Of a stretch of DNA of 64,000 bases, positions 1 to 8,377 are shown one piece after another. A program made the position numbers and the translations under genes. Below the pieces are notes generated by a model. That model did not search any database, was not told the DNA's origin, and saw only the letters and a program-made list of their open reading frames with translations. Numbering within the stretch: position 1 is the stretch's first letter; every line of letters begins with the position of its first letter. Source of the DNA: Smithella sp. GTDB taxonomy: Bacteria > Desulfobacterota > Syntrophia > Syntrophales > Smithellaceae. Where the stretch lies: NCBI GenBank assembly GCA_007244375.1, contig SCVW01000017.1:1-64000 (forward strand). The letters run 5' to 3'.

Positions 1-34
1 GAAAAAAAAAGGCCGAATTTCGATTCGGCCTTTT
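1..34 (-). terminator. Rho-independent terminator, bidirectional shape
   Basis: Perfect 8-bp inverted repeat GGCCGAAT / ATTCGGCC around a 4-base loop (11-30). Read on the minus strand it is followed by nine T; on the plus strand by four. It lies about 20 bases beyond the stop of the minus-strand sensor gene and should end the atpE-sensor transcript. Confidence 0.85.
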
Positions 35-54
35 GGTTGATTTATTAAATTAAA

Positions 55-1362
55 TTATTTGTCATCATCATCGTCGTCGAAGGCACCGACTTCGGATCCT
101 TCGGGAATCTTCGCCTCTAACGAACGGCTGATTCCGCGAACCAGAAGCAACATAATGAAAAACAAAATAATCATAGAAGCGATTAGAATAAAGATGACCG
201 TCGCCGTCCATGCTTTAGCTTCCTTTTCAATTTCCTTGGATACTTTCATCGCTTCATAGTTATATTTCTCAACATCCAATCCCAGTCCTACCCATCCAAA
301 GCCGGCTGGCTCGGGAAGATTGGATGCATAAAACTTGATTGGCGCGTAAGCTACAAACTTTGTAATTCCACCAAATTTGTACATTAATATTCCTGATTTT
401 CCCGTTGCAGCTTCCTTGGCAATATTGAATATGTTTGGATCCATAAAACCAAGTTGGAACATATTTAACGCTTCCGTGCCTTTCTTGGCCATTTCCGAAG
501 CATTCTGAGCAGTAACAGTCGTCACAGTCGTTCCATTAGAGTTGAGTCCGACAATATGATAATCATCCGGATGAGAAACGATGTAACCGCGATTGTCTAC
601 CATATACGCGTAATTTCCTGTGGCAGCATCTGTTTCAAAAACCCTTTCCGCTTGCGTAGGAACAAGTTGATCGGTAAATGCAGCCAGATGTCCATAATCC
701 AGAGCCAAAGTAATTACACCGGCAAACCCATCTTTATTGAAGACCGGTGTCGCAAAACGGACAATTCCTTCAAATCTTTGCCCCTTATCAAACGCTGTCT
801 TATCCACATAAAGACCTGTTACAGGGGAAACATAAATTTCACCTTTGTTTAGATTTTTTGTTTTAGCGAAATAATCTTCAGATTTATATGTTGTATTGGC
901 CGGATTACTGACATTTACCCTCTTGTTCGCCGGCACTGCCTGACCGTCAACGATTTTAATTTGTTCGTTGCCGCTTCTATCAATCAGAGCCATTTCTTTG
1001 TACAGAGGGATCAATACCTGCTGCACTTTGCCGTCACGTTTTACCCAGAGCAGTTTTTTATTTTCAGCGACAAACTGTTTGTAGACAGATTCCGTTGAGG
1101 GAATAATTGTTGCAACTTGTAAATCTTTTTTGCATTCCGTCAGGAACTTAGCAATTTCGTTTGCAGTATTGACGGCTCTTGCCTTCATATCTTCCTGGGA
1201 TTTATTATCGAGAACGTTAACAGTCCTCTCTTTTACAGTAACCCCCAGCTTAAACATGCCGTTGGCAATTAAGAAAGCCATTAATGATAAGGGGATTACG
1301 ATAAGCAGGAAGAACACGCTTCCAATACTAAAAGACCGCTTATCTTTATTAGTTTTTGACAT
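55..1362 (-). CDS. Membrane-anchored dCache sensor protein without output domain
   Basis: 435-aa protein with one N-terminal membrane helix (about residues 14-37), a roughly 345-residue extracytoplasmic region resembling a double Cache (dCache_1) ligand-binding domain, and a second helix (about 387-412). Such domains bind small metabolites in chemoreceptors and sensor kinases, but here the chain stops about 23 residues after helix 2, so no HAMP, kinase, cyclase or methyl-accepting domain is encoded. The tail ends in six aspartates and a lysine. A strong ribosome site (TTAGGGGGAAAA) precedes the ATG. It lies 46 bases downstream of an ATP synthase c-subunit gene on the same strand and is probably cotranscribed with it. 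Fold assignment is by general sequence character; ligand and partner are unknown. Confidence 0.8.
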   Translation of the reverse strand: MSKTNKDKRSFSIGSVFFLLIVIPLSLMAFLIANGMFKLGVTVKERTVNVLDNKSQEDMKARAVNTANEIAKFLTECKKDLQVATIIPSTESVYKQFVAENKKLLWVKRDGKVQQVLIPLYKEMALIDRSGNEQIKIVDGQAVPANKRVNVSNPANTTYKSEDYFAKTKNLNKGEIYVSPVTGLYVDKTAFDKGQRFEGIVRFATPVFNKDGFAGVITLALDYGHLAAFTDQLVPTQAERVFETDAATGNYAYMVDNRGYIVSHPDDYHIVGLNSNGTTVTTVTAQNASEMAKKGTEALNMFQLGFMDPNIFNIAKEAATGKSGILMYKFGGITKFVAYAPIKFYASNLPEPAGFGWVGLGLDVEKYNYEAMKVSKEIEKEAKAWTATVIFILIASMIILFFIMLLLVRGISRSLEAKIPEGSEVGAFDDDDDDK

Positions 1363-1408
1363 TACTTTTCCCCCTAACCTTTGTTATTTTGTGTTAAAAT
1401 TTTTTTCA

Positions 1409-1783
1409 TTAACCCAAAAAATAACGCATGTAAGGGTTAGCATACAGAAGTACAAGAGCTATAACCAAGCAATAAATGGCGATGGATTCAGCCATGGCCA
1501 TACCGACCAGCATGGTCATCATGATTTTGCCCTGAACGCCAGGGTTTCTTCCAACGGCATTACATGCAGCATTACCGATCGATCCGATACCAAGAGCCGC
1601 ACCGACAGCTCCTACTCCCATTGCTAAACCAGCGCCAAGCATTGCTGCCAGAGTAAACAGGGCTTTTGAGTTGGAATCAGTTGCAGGAATAGCCTCTGAT
1701 GCAAAAACGAACGGGCTCGATACAAGCAGAGCCGCGACGGTTGTTATTACTGTTAAAATTCCTCTACTAAATTTGTGTAACAT
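1409..1783 (-). CDS. atpE: ATP synthase F0 subunit c (orphan copy)
   Basis: 124-aa proteolipid with a cleavable-looking N-terminal signal (residues 1-28), two hydrophobic helices and the polar loop R79-N80-P81. The ion-carrying carboxylate is E99 in helix 2 within AESIAIY. S100 and Y104 match two ligands of sodium-binding c subunits, but the helix-1 position of the usual glutamine is isoleucine (I66), so the coupling ion cannot be decided. Family members form the rotating c ring of F-type ATP synthase. No other atp gene is adjacent: upstream is a 500-bp AT-rich gap and downstream a dCache sensor. Start chosen from a good ribosome site (AAAGGAG) 7 bases before ATG. Confidence 0.93.
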   Translation of the reverse strand: MLHKFSRGILTVITTVAALLVSSPFVFASEAIPATDSNSKALFTLAAMLGAGLAMGVGAVGAALGIGSIGNAACNAVGRNPGVQGKIMMTMLVGMAMAESIAIYCLVIALVLLYANPYMRYFLG

Positions 1784-2297
1784 TGTTTATCTCCTTTCAT
1801 AATAAATTGTTTATTATTTCGTGCTTTCATAACATAAATAATTATTCATGGGAAAGAGAAATAATTTAAACTTTAGTTGGTTAAAAAGTATGCATGACTT
1901 ATGCCATGTTTTTAACATAAATAAAATACTTCAATGTGATATATTTTTGAAAGTATGGCTGTGGGGAAAATATTAATCTAATCTATTGAGATTGTTTCAA
2001 TTCACAATACAAAAGAGATGGAAAAAATTCATAAAAAAATATTCGTGAGTGTTTTTTATAAACGGGAAACCAGAATATTTTAGAAATGGATTTAATATTT
2101 TGTTAAATAAATTATTATAAAACATTAAAATATATTTGCTGATAATGATCTTTATATGCAGACATTTGTTTAATCAGTTTGATTCTTACTGTTGATTTAT
2201 CAGCAGTCATTGAATTTGCTTCTTATATTTCTATTGAAATTTTTTACCAAGGCCGTTAGTATAAAATTAAATAAAAGACCACTTTTTACATTAAAGG
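1784..2297. other. AT-rich intergenic region between divergent transcripts
   Basis: About 510 bases, strongly AT-rich, with no credible reading frame. It must hold the promoters for the minus-strand atpE-sensor pair and the plus-strand kinase operon. I could not fix either promoter with confidence. Confidence 0.6.
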
Positions 2298-2483
2298 ATG
2301 ATCATGCAGGAGCTTTTAACGGCAGTTACTTATCCCATCGTATGGCTAATTTGTTCTCACATTTTGAAAATTGAAAGCGGTTTTGCAAAACTTCTAATTT
2401 CACTTACAGCGGCAATTTTGGTTTATGTCTTAATAGGGATTAAGCTCTCCCATAAAGCAAGTAAAAAGGACAATGAAGATTAG
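2298..2483 (+). CDS. Small membrane protein in front of histidine kinase
   Basis: 61-aa protein with a hydrophobic N-terminal half, a second hydrophobic stretch (about residues 29-48) and a charged C-terminus rich in lysine and aspartate. ATG codons lie at 2298 and 2304, behind a short AAAGGATG ribosome site. Its TAG stop is directly followed by the GTG start of the histidine kinase with no spacer, so translation is probably coupled. I do not recognise a family. Its position suggests an accessory or modulator of the kinase, which is inference only. Confidence 0.65.
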   Translation: MIMQELLTAVTYPIVWLICSHILKIESGFAKLLISLTAAILVYVLIGIKLSHKASKKDNED

Positions 2484-5096
2484 GTGACATTATTTAGTAG
2501 ACTTAGTAATCTTTTCTTTAGGGTTATTGATGTACGCATTTGGTTATCGAGCGCGGCCGTAATTATTCTGATTCTGTTGCTTGTCCTGACGGTTAATTAT
2601 GCCCGGGAAAAAGATATGGCGGAGTTATTTAGCCAGCAGCAACTTGCCAATGTAAAAAATACTGCAACAAGATTGTCAGAAGTTTTCTCACAAGTTGAGA
2701 AAAATGTTGCTTTATTTTCTCGTTTTGATTCTCAATTAAAAAAAACTCCAGAAGAAATTGATAGTTATTATAAAATATTATCTTCCGGTTGGGAAAACGC
2801 TCTCAATTCCATTGTTCTGCTTGATGCTACAGGTAAAATAAAAGTTTTTTATCCCCGTGAGAACTTACCCAGAATAAATTTGTTAAATCATTTTAAAATT
2901 ATAAAAAAAGAACGAAAACAATATTTAAGTGTAGTTGTGCCGGGGAAGTTGCGAGTTGCCGATTTTAAACAAAAAACAGGTCGGTATCTGATAATAGGTT
3001 GTCCTCTTCAGCATCAAAGTGGTGAATTCGGAGGGGCTTGGATAGTCATTTTTTCTTTGGCGGTCGTTGTTAATAAATACGAAGAGCAAGCCAGATATAA
3101 TGAAATGGGAGAAGTATGGTTAATAGATGAAAATCAACAAATAATTATTCACGATAATCCTGCATTTATAGGAGAAAACATAAAAAGCCTGTTCAAAAAC
3201 GGTAAAGGGGCACAAATAGATTTTTCAGCGGGTCAAGGCGGTTACTTTGAAGCGATGGTTCGTCAGAATGATACAAAACAGCAGCGCAGCGTGATTGCTT
3301 TTTATCCTTTACAGGCAGGGTATAAAAGATGGATTCTCTTTGTTGCAACTCCATACAGTCAGGTAATTTCACCAGTTCGTAAAACTTTTGTTTATACGCT
3401 TTTCGGTTCGTTTTTACTCATTCTGGTAGTTATAATTGCCAGTATTTCTTTTGCCTATAAAGAGGGTAAAAGACTGCGTATTAAAGAAGGAGTAAAAAGA
3501 TTAAAAGAGCGGGAAGACTGGCAGGAAAAACTGCTGCGGGAAAAGAAAATCATGGAAGGAATTATTGAAGGTTCACCTATTCCCAGCTTTGTCATTAATA
3601 ATGAACATAAGGTTATTTTATGGAATCGGGCTTGTACTGAACTTACCGGATATTCAGCTGAGGATATGCTTGGTACCGATAATCAATACAAACCATTTTA
3701 TTCAACACCGAGGCCTATTATTGCGGATTTAATTATCGATAACAAGAGAGAAGATTTGAGTAAATATTACGGCACAAAGGAAATAAAAAAAGCGGACAAT
3801 GTATTAGGGGCTTATGAAGCAACCGATTATTTTCAGAATCTTGGTGGCCGAAGTCGTTTTTTGTATTTTTTGGCGGCTCCTATTTATGATGAAAAAGGAG
3901 AAATTGTGGCGGCAATTGAAACGCTGCAGGATATTACACGCGAAAAAGAAATGACCAGAAGTTTAAACGAATATGCGGAAACATTACAAAACGAATTGGT
4001 AGAAAACATTGAACTGCGTAGACAGATTGAAGAACTTTACAACTATTTGCAGTCGATAATAAATAGTTTGCCGGATAAAATTTATGAAATCGATGAAAAC
4101 GGCATCATTAACTATATGAGCAGTGGCCTAAAGAAAGGAGGGACCCAAACCCTTGATTTCAAGGGAAAATATTTTATAGATTTTGTTACCCCCGGATACG
4201 AAGAAATCGTTTTGTCCAAATGGCAAGATGCAAAAAAAGGTATTTATGACTCCTATGAAATTGAAGCAACGGGTAAAGACGGTCGCAAGCATAATCTTCT
4301 GATTACAACTTCTCCTGTTACAGGGACCAGTCATTTCATATTGGTGCAACGTGATATAACCGAATTTAAAAATCTGGAGAAGGAGCTTTATGAAAGTCAA
4401 AAACTGTCAGCTTTGGGACAGTTATCGGCGGGCATAGCCCATGAGATACGCAATCCGCTTTCTTCTATAAAAATGAGCCTGCAAATACTGGCAAAACGCA
4501 TGAATCCCGAGGGTAATGACTTAAAAAGGTTTAGAATTGCGGAAAAAGAAGTGGACCATCTGGAGATGCTGGTCAATAATATTTTAGCATTTGCCAAACC
4601 GGTGGAGCCGAAAAAAAGCCCTATAGCATTGTCGAAGATTCTGGAACAGGCAATAGCTTTGTCGGAAAAAGGAATCACAGATAAGAAGATTGAGATACAG
4701 ACAGAGTACAATGATATTCCTCTTGTGACAGTTGACGCGCATATGATGGCTGACGCGTTCCTGAATATTATACGTAATGCGGTGGAAGCATCGAAGGAAC
4801 ACGGCAAAATCAAAATTTCGCTGCGCTACGCGTATGAAAATCACCAGTCAGTTGTTGTGGAAATTAAAGATGATGGAAACGGTATTGACGAGGAAGACAT
4901 GCCGCATATATTCAATCCTTTCTTCACACGTAAAAATTATGGTACAGGTTTAGGTCTTTCTCTGGTAAAGAAAATAGTTGATATTCATCAGGGAATGATT
5001 AATATCTTCAGCAAAAAGAATGAGGGCACTAAGGTGCTTATTATTTTGCCGTTGGGAACAGAAAGCGCGCGTTCACCTATTACAAATAACGACTAA
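2484..5096 (+). CDS. Membrane sensor histidine kinase (Cache, two PAS, HisKA, HATPase; NtrB-like)
   Basis: 870 aa. Helix 1 at about residues 16-38, an extracytoplasmic Cache-type sensor to about 300, helix 2 at about 303-326, a PAS domain (about 355-490) with a typical WNRACTELTGYSAEDMLG start, a second PAS (about 525-630), then HisKA with phosphoacceptor H653 in AHEIRNPLSS. The ATPase domain shows the N box (NIIRNAVEAS), G1 (DDGNGI) and G2 (GTGLGLSLVKK). It should autophosphorylate on an external or redox cue and pass phosphate to the adjacent NtrC-type regulator 12 bases downstream. GTG start follows the TAG of the preceding small gene directly. The signal sensed is not visible. Confidence 0.9.
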   Translation: MTLFSRLSNLFFRVIDVRIWLSSAAVIILILLLVLTVNYAREKDMAELFSQQQLANVKNTATRLSEVFSQVEKNVALFSRFDSQLKKTPEEIDSYYKILSSGWENALNSIVLLDATGKIKVFYPRENLPRINLLNHFKIIKKERKQYLSVVVPGKLRVADFKQKTGRYLIIGCPLQHQSGEFGGAWIVIFSLAVVVNKYEEQARYNEMGEVWLIDENQQIIIHDNPAFIGENIKSLFKNGKGAQIDFSAGQGGYFEAMVRQNDTKQQRSVIAFYPLQAGYKRWILFVATPYSQVISPVRKTFVYTLFGSFLLILVVIIASISFAYKEGKRLRIKEGVKRLKEREDWQEKLLREKKIMEGIIEGSPIPSFVINNEHKVILWNRACTELTGYSAEDMLGTDNQYKPFYSTPRPIIADLIIDNKREDLSKYYGTKEIKKADNVLGAYEATDYFQNLGGRSRFLYFLAAPIYDEKGEIVAAIETLQDITREKEMTRSLNEYAETLQNELVENIELRRQIEELYNYLQSIINSLPDKIYEIDENGIINYMSSGLKKGGTQTLDFKGKYFIDFVTPGYEEIVLSKWQDAKKGIYDSYEIEATGKDGRKHNLLITTSPVTGTSHFILVQRDITEFKNLEKELYESQKLSALGQLSAGIAHEIRNPLSSIKMSLQILAKRMNPEGNDLKRFRIAEKEVDHLEMLVNNILAFAKPVEPKKSPIALSKILEQAIALSEKGITDKKIEIQTEYNDIPLVTVDAHMMADAFLNIIRNAVEASKEHGKIKISLRYAYENHQSVVVEIKDDGNGIDEEDMPHIFNPFFTRKNYGTGLGLSLVKKIVDIHQGMINIFSKKNEGTKVLIILPLGTESARSPITNND

Positions 5097-5108
5097 GGTA
5101 ATTACATT

Positions 5109-6491
5109 ATGCCAAGTATCCTTGTTATTGATGATGATGTTTCAATTGCCGAGACACTGGATTTGTATCTTACAGAAGAGGGTTACAATGTCCGCACCGC
5201 ACTGACCGGCACTGATGGTTTGAATAAATACGTGCAGGAGCAAGCGGATGTCGTAATTCTGGATATCCGTCTGCCGGATGTTGACGGATTTACCGTCCTT
5301 GATGATCTTAAAGAAGAAAATGAGAACGTCAAGGTCATCATGATCACTGCATTTCATGATATGGAAACTACCATCAACGCGATGAAAAGCGGCGCTTTTG
5401 ATTATATTCACAAACCGGTTAATGTTGACGAACTTGACCTGGCAATTAAAAAAGCAATGAAAACACTGGAGATGGAAAAAAAGATCGATGGTCTTTTGAT
5501 GGAACCATCAAGAACTTTCCGTGTCGGAGATATCATTGGGACCGGCAATGAAATGCGGGAAATATTTAAAATCATCGGTATTGTTTCCCAGAGCCGCACT
5601 ACAGTACTGATTCAAGGTGAGAGCGGTACGGGTAAGGAATTAATTGCCAAAGTTATTCATCATAATACTTCGCCTGATGAGCCATTTATTGCGGTCAACT
5701 GTTCGGCTATTGTCGAAACCTTGCTGGAATCGGAACTGTTCGGTCATGAGAAAGGTTCATTCACCGGGGCTATTGCCAGAAAACTGGGCAAATTTGAGCT
5801 GGCACGATACGGTTCTGTTTTCCTGGACGAAATAAGCGAGATGTCCATCAATTTACAGGCGAAGCTCTTGCGTGTTTTGCAGGAAATGGAATTTGACAGA
5901 GTAGGGGGTAAAGAAAAAGTTAAAGTCAACGCCCGCATTATGGCTGCTACCAATAAGGATTTGAAAGTACTGGTTAAAGAGGGGAAATTTCGTGATGATT
6001 TGTATTACCGTTTAAATATTGTATCAATTAATTTACCTCCGCTTCGCGCGCGCCGTCAGGATATTCCACAATTAATTGATTACCTGCTGGCCAAGATTAA
6101 TCTGGATTTGCATAAGAAGATTATCGGAGTTTCCGGTGAAGTAATGGATATCTTCATGAAATATAACTGGCCGGGCAATGTTCGGGAATTGGAAAATCTG
6201 CTTGTACGAGCTTGTGTTGTCGCTCAGGGACAAGTTTTGGGTGTTAATGATTTTCCCGAACTGGGCAAGGAAGATAATTCCAAATTACCGGAGGGTTCAT
6301 CGGCGGATTTATTTAGATCATCTGAGCCGGGCAAATTTCTTACACTTGATGAGGTTGAAGAACGCTACATTCGAAAAGTCATTAAAGAGACCGATAAAAA
6401 CAAAGGTGAGATTTGCGATGTGTTGGGGGTTTCCAGGCCGACGTTGGAACGCAAATTAGAAAAGTATGGCATCACCTTTGAACGCGAGTAG
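5109..6491 (+). CDS. Sigma-54-dependent response regulator, NtrC family
   Basis: 460 aa with the classic three parts: receiver domain with acidic pocket near residues 8-10 and phosphoacceptor D52 (VVILDIRLPD), AAA+ ATPase with Walker A GESGTGKE and the sigma-54 contact loop GSFTGA, and a Fis-type helix-turn-helix at the C-terminus (GEICDVLGVSRPTLERKLEKY). The usual loop is GAFTGA, so alanine is replaced by serine, a common variant. It is the cognate partner of the kinase 12 bases upstream and would activate sigma-54 promoters after phosphorylation. Targets are unknown. A palindromic repeat element follows immediately after the stop. Confidence 0.94.
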   Translation: MPSILVIDDDVSIAETLDLYLTEEGYNVRTALTGTDGLNKYVQEQADVVILDIRLPDVDGFTVLDDLKEENENVKVIMITAFHDMETTINAMKSGAFDYIHKPVNVDELDLAIKKAMKTLEMEKKIDGLLMEPSRTFRVGDIIGTGNEMREIFKIIGIVSQSRTTVLIQGESGTGKELIAKVIHHNTSPDEPFIAVNCSAIVETLLESELFGHEKGSFTGAIARKLGKFELARYGSVFLDEISEMSINLQAKLLRVLQEMEFDRVGGKEKVKVNARIMAATNKDLKVLVKEGKFRDDLYYRLNIVSINLPPLRARRQDIPQLIDYLLAKINLDLHKKIIGVSGEVMDIFMKYNWPGNVRELENLLVRACVVAQGQVLGVNDFPELGKEDNSKLPEGSSADLFRSSEPGKFLTLDEVEERYIRKVIKETDKNKGEICDVLGVSRPTLERKLEKYGITFERE

Positions 6492-6493
6492 CT

Positions 6494-6615
6494 GGGCTTT
6501 TGAAAAACGGCCATCTGCGGCGTTGCGCTCCGTTCGCGTCGCTGCGACCTACGAAAAAGTAGGCCTCACTCCGCGATACTCGCGCGCCTTGCATTTGACC
6601 ATTTTTGAAAAGCCC
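6494..6615. repeat. Dispersed palindromic repeat, copy 1
   Basis: 122-bp element with imperfect terminal inverted repeats (GGGCTTTTGAAAAACGG at 6494 and CCATTTTTGAAAAGCCC at 6599) and a central hairpin CCTAC-gaaaaa-GTAGG inside a conserved 40-bp core that begins GCGTCGCTGCGACCTACG. The core recurs almost unchanged in copy 2 at 25471-25592, which also has inverted ends. It starts 2 bases after the response regulator stop codon. It encodes nothing credible and could act as a terminator, a REP-like element or a small non-autonomous mobile element. Confidence 0.8.
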
Positions 6616-6627
6616 CTAGAATTTGTT

Positions 6628-6647
6628 ATTCCCGCGCAGGCGGGAAT
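6628..6647. repeat. REP-like hairpin (GGAATCCAG family)
   Basis: Perfect stem ATTCCCGC / GCGGGAAT with a 4-base loop, followed by CCAG. A variant in the opposite orientation lies at 55998-56017. Short palindromes of this kind are common intergenic repeats in many proteobacteria. Confidence 0.6.
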
Positions 6648-6677
6648 CCAGTGATAAAATAAAAACAGGTGTAATTG

Positions 6678-7247
6678 ATGGGCGTGAATAGATCAAAACC
6701 TGCAGGTCCTCAGATGCGTGTAAAAATTCTTTTACTTATTTGTCTATCGATAATTCTGTGTTCCTGTACTTTTCATGAGCAATATCCACCTGATTGGGCG
6801 CCGCTTGTGAAACCTTCAAAAGACTGTTGGACTATCACCGGTATGTATAATGATGATAGTTCAAAAAAACAGCATCCATTGAGTTACGTGCTTACCGGAA
6901 CAAGGGTAAAATCACCTGATCTTAATAAAAGCAATTACGTACAAATAAACAAAGGCGATAATGATGTGCTCATTGTAACTGTCTGGAATGAGAATACTCG
7001 CCTTGCTGAAAAGATTTATAAGAAAGATGACTATACGTGTTCCGATGAAGGCATAGAAATAAGCAAGGGCGTGGAAGTGATACCTGAAGTGATACTTGGT
7101 TTAGGTCGGGACAAATATACGTTAATGAGAGCTGCTGATGGTGCTCTTGTGGTAATGTATGGAAGTAGTGGGTTTGGCTTATTCGGTGCACTTATTCCAG
7201 TTGCTGTAGATGAGATACATTATTATAAGTATTCACAAAAGAAATGA
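6678..7247 (+). CDS. Putative lipoprotein of unknown function
   Basis: About 189 aa (177 if translation starts at the ATG at 6714). The N-terminal part contains a signal peptide ending in the lipobox-like LCSC, so the mature protein probably begins with a lipidated cysteine and sits in the periplasm or outer membrane. The remainder is hydrophilic with scattered tyrosines and lysines, then a glycine-rich hydrophobic patch near the C-terminus (YGSSGFGLFGALIPV). I do not recognise the family. Start is uncertain: ATG 6678 has a weak AGGTG site, while ATG 6714 puts the signal peptide directly at the N-terminus. It lies between repeat elements and a glycosyltransferase. Confidence 0.65.
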   Translation: MGVNRSKPAGPQMRVKILLLICLSIILCSCTFHEQYPPDWAPLVKPSKDCWTITGMYNDDSSKKQHPLSYVLTGTRVKSPDLNKSNYVQINKGDNDVLIVTVWNENTRLAEKIYKKDDYTCSDEGIEISKGVEVIPEVILGLGRDKYTLMRAADGALVVMYGSSGFGLFGALIPVAVDEIHYYKYSQKK

Positions 7248-7293
7248 GTCAAATGGCGTCAAGTCTTTTCTGGATTATGACAAAAGAAGAAAG

Positions 7294-7325
7294 ATTGCCA
7301 CAGCGGCTGAGAGCCGCTTCGCAAT
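7294..7325. repeat. Intergenic hairpin
   Basis: Perfect AGCGGCT-gag-AGCCGCT stem inside an outer ATTGC/GCAAT pair, in the 100-bp gap between the lipoprotein and glycosyltransferase genes. No T tract follows, so it looks like a REP-type palindrome, not a terminator. Confidence 0.5.
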
Positions 7326-7351
7326 GACAAGGTGACCGGATACTTGCTTCT

Positions 7352-8266
7352 ATGATCAGTGTAATAATTCCTACATTCAACCGGGGATACACCCTTTCTC
7401 AGGTTCTTGATTCGTTTTACCGGCAAAAATTTATTAAAGAGATGATTATTGTTGATGATGGCGGGTCGGATGACACGTCCGCTGTTGTTGATGAATTCAG
7501 CCGTAAGTATCCTCCAATCAAAACAATTTATCTGAAAAACGAAAAAAGGAAGGGCGCTCCGTATTCACGCAGGCGGGGACTTCTGGTTGCTTCGTGCGAA
7601 TATGTTCTCTTTGGCGATGATGACGATTTCCTAGAAGAAAATTATACGGAAGTGTGCCTGGAAAAATTGAAAAATTTGCCGGCTGATATTGTTTCCGGGC
7701 GTCATTTTTTCCGTAAACAGGGCGAGAGTGTGGCTTCAGCAATTGCCCGTTTCCAAAGGGGAGAAAATGACGGGCAGCCCTTTGACTTCCGGTTTTTTTA
7801 TATTAACATGGATGCGAGATTGCAGGGAGATATCGAACTACCTTTTACACATTCCATTTTTCTGGCGCGAAGAGATCTTCTGTTGTCCTATGATATAGAC
7901 ACATTCTATAGGAAGGGAAACGGGTTTCGCGAGGAAAGCGATGTGCAGGCTAATATTTACATTCACGGCGGTAAAATCATCATGACCAATGATACTCATA
8001 GTGTGCATATGCATCTATCGGAAGTTAAAAGCGGAGGTCAACGCGTCGGGAAATTTTCTTATCTTTTCTGGAATCTTTATTACACTTCTTATTTCTTTAG
8101 AAAATATTATGAACCCATTATGGAGCGGCAAGGGGGAAATGGATGCTATTTGAAGGCCATAATCATCTACAGTATTTACAATATTATGTATCGGTACCCT
8201 TTTTTAGGCAGAATATTATTTGTTTTGAGAAAAAAGATTTTTCTAGTAAATTATAAAAAAACATGA
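7352..8266 (+). CDS. Glycosyltransferase family 2
   Basis: 304 aa with the GT-A fold signature: N-terminal nucleotide-binding strand ISVIIPTFNRG, the IIVDDGGSDDT loop and the metal-binding DDDD cluster (FGDDDDF, about residue 91). Enzymes of this family transfer sugars from nucleotide-sugars to surface polysaccharide, lipid or protein acceptors. There is no long membrane segment, only a hydrophobic patch near the C-terminus (about residues 270-290), so it probably acts at the inner face of the membrane. The gene stands alone and its acceptor cannot be inferred. ATG start chosen because the GT-A strand begins at residue 2; no clear ribosome site is visible. Confidence 0.85.
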   Translation: MISVIIPTFNRGYTLSQVLDSFYRQKFIKEMIIVDDGGSDDTSAVVDEFSRKYPPIKTIYLKNEKRKGAPYSRRRGLLVASCEYVLFGDDDDFLEENYTEVCLEKLKNLPADIVSGRHFFRKQGESVASAIARFQRGENDGQPFDFRFFYINMDARLQGDIELPFTHSIFLARRDLLLSYDIDTFYRKGNGFREESDVQANIYIHGGKIIMTNDTHSVHMHLSEVKSGGQRVGKFSYLFWNLYYTSYFFRKYYEPIMERQGGNGCYLKAIIIYSIYNIMYRYPFLGRILFVLRKKIFLVNYKKT

Positions 8267-8377
8267 TGGAAAAGTCAGGGGGGGAAACCTTAAGGGAAAA
8301 GTTGTCCAGCGACGTTCCAAAACAAGTATGTTATTGTAAAATTTTAGATTTCCTGAATTAAAAAAGGAGACCGTTAA

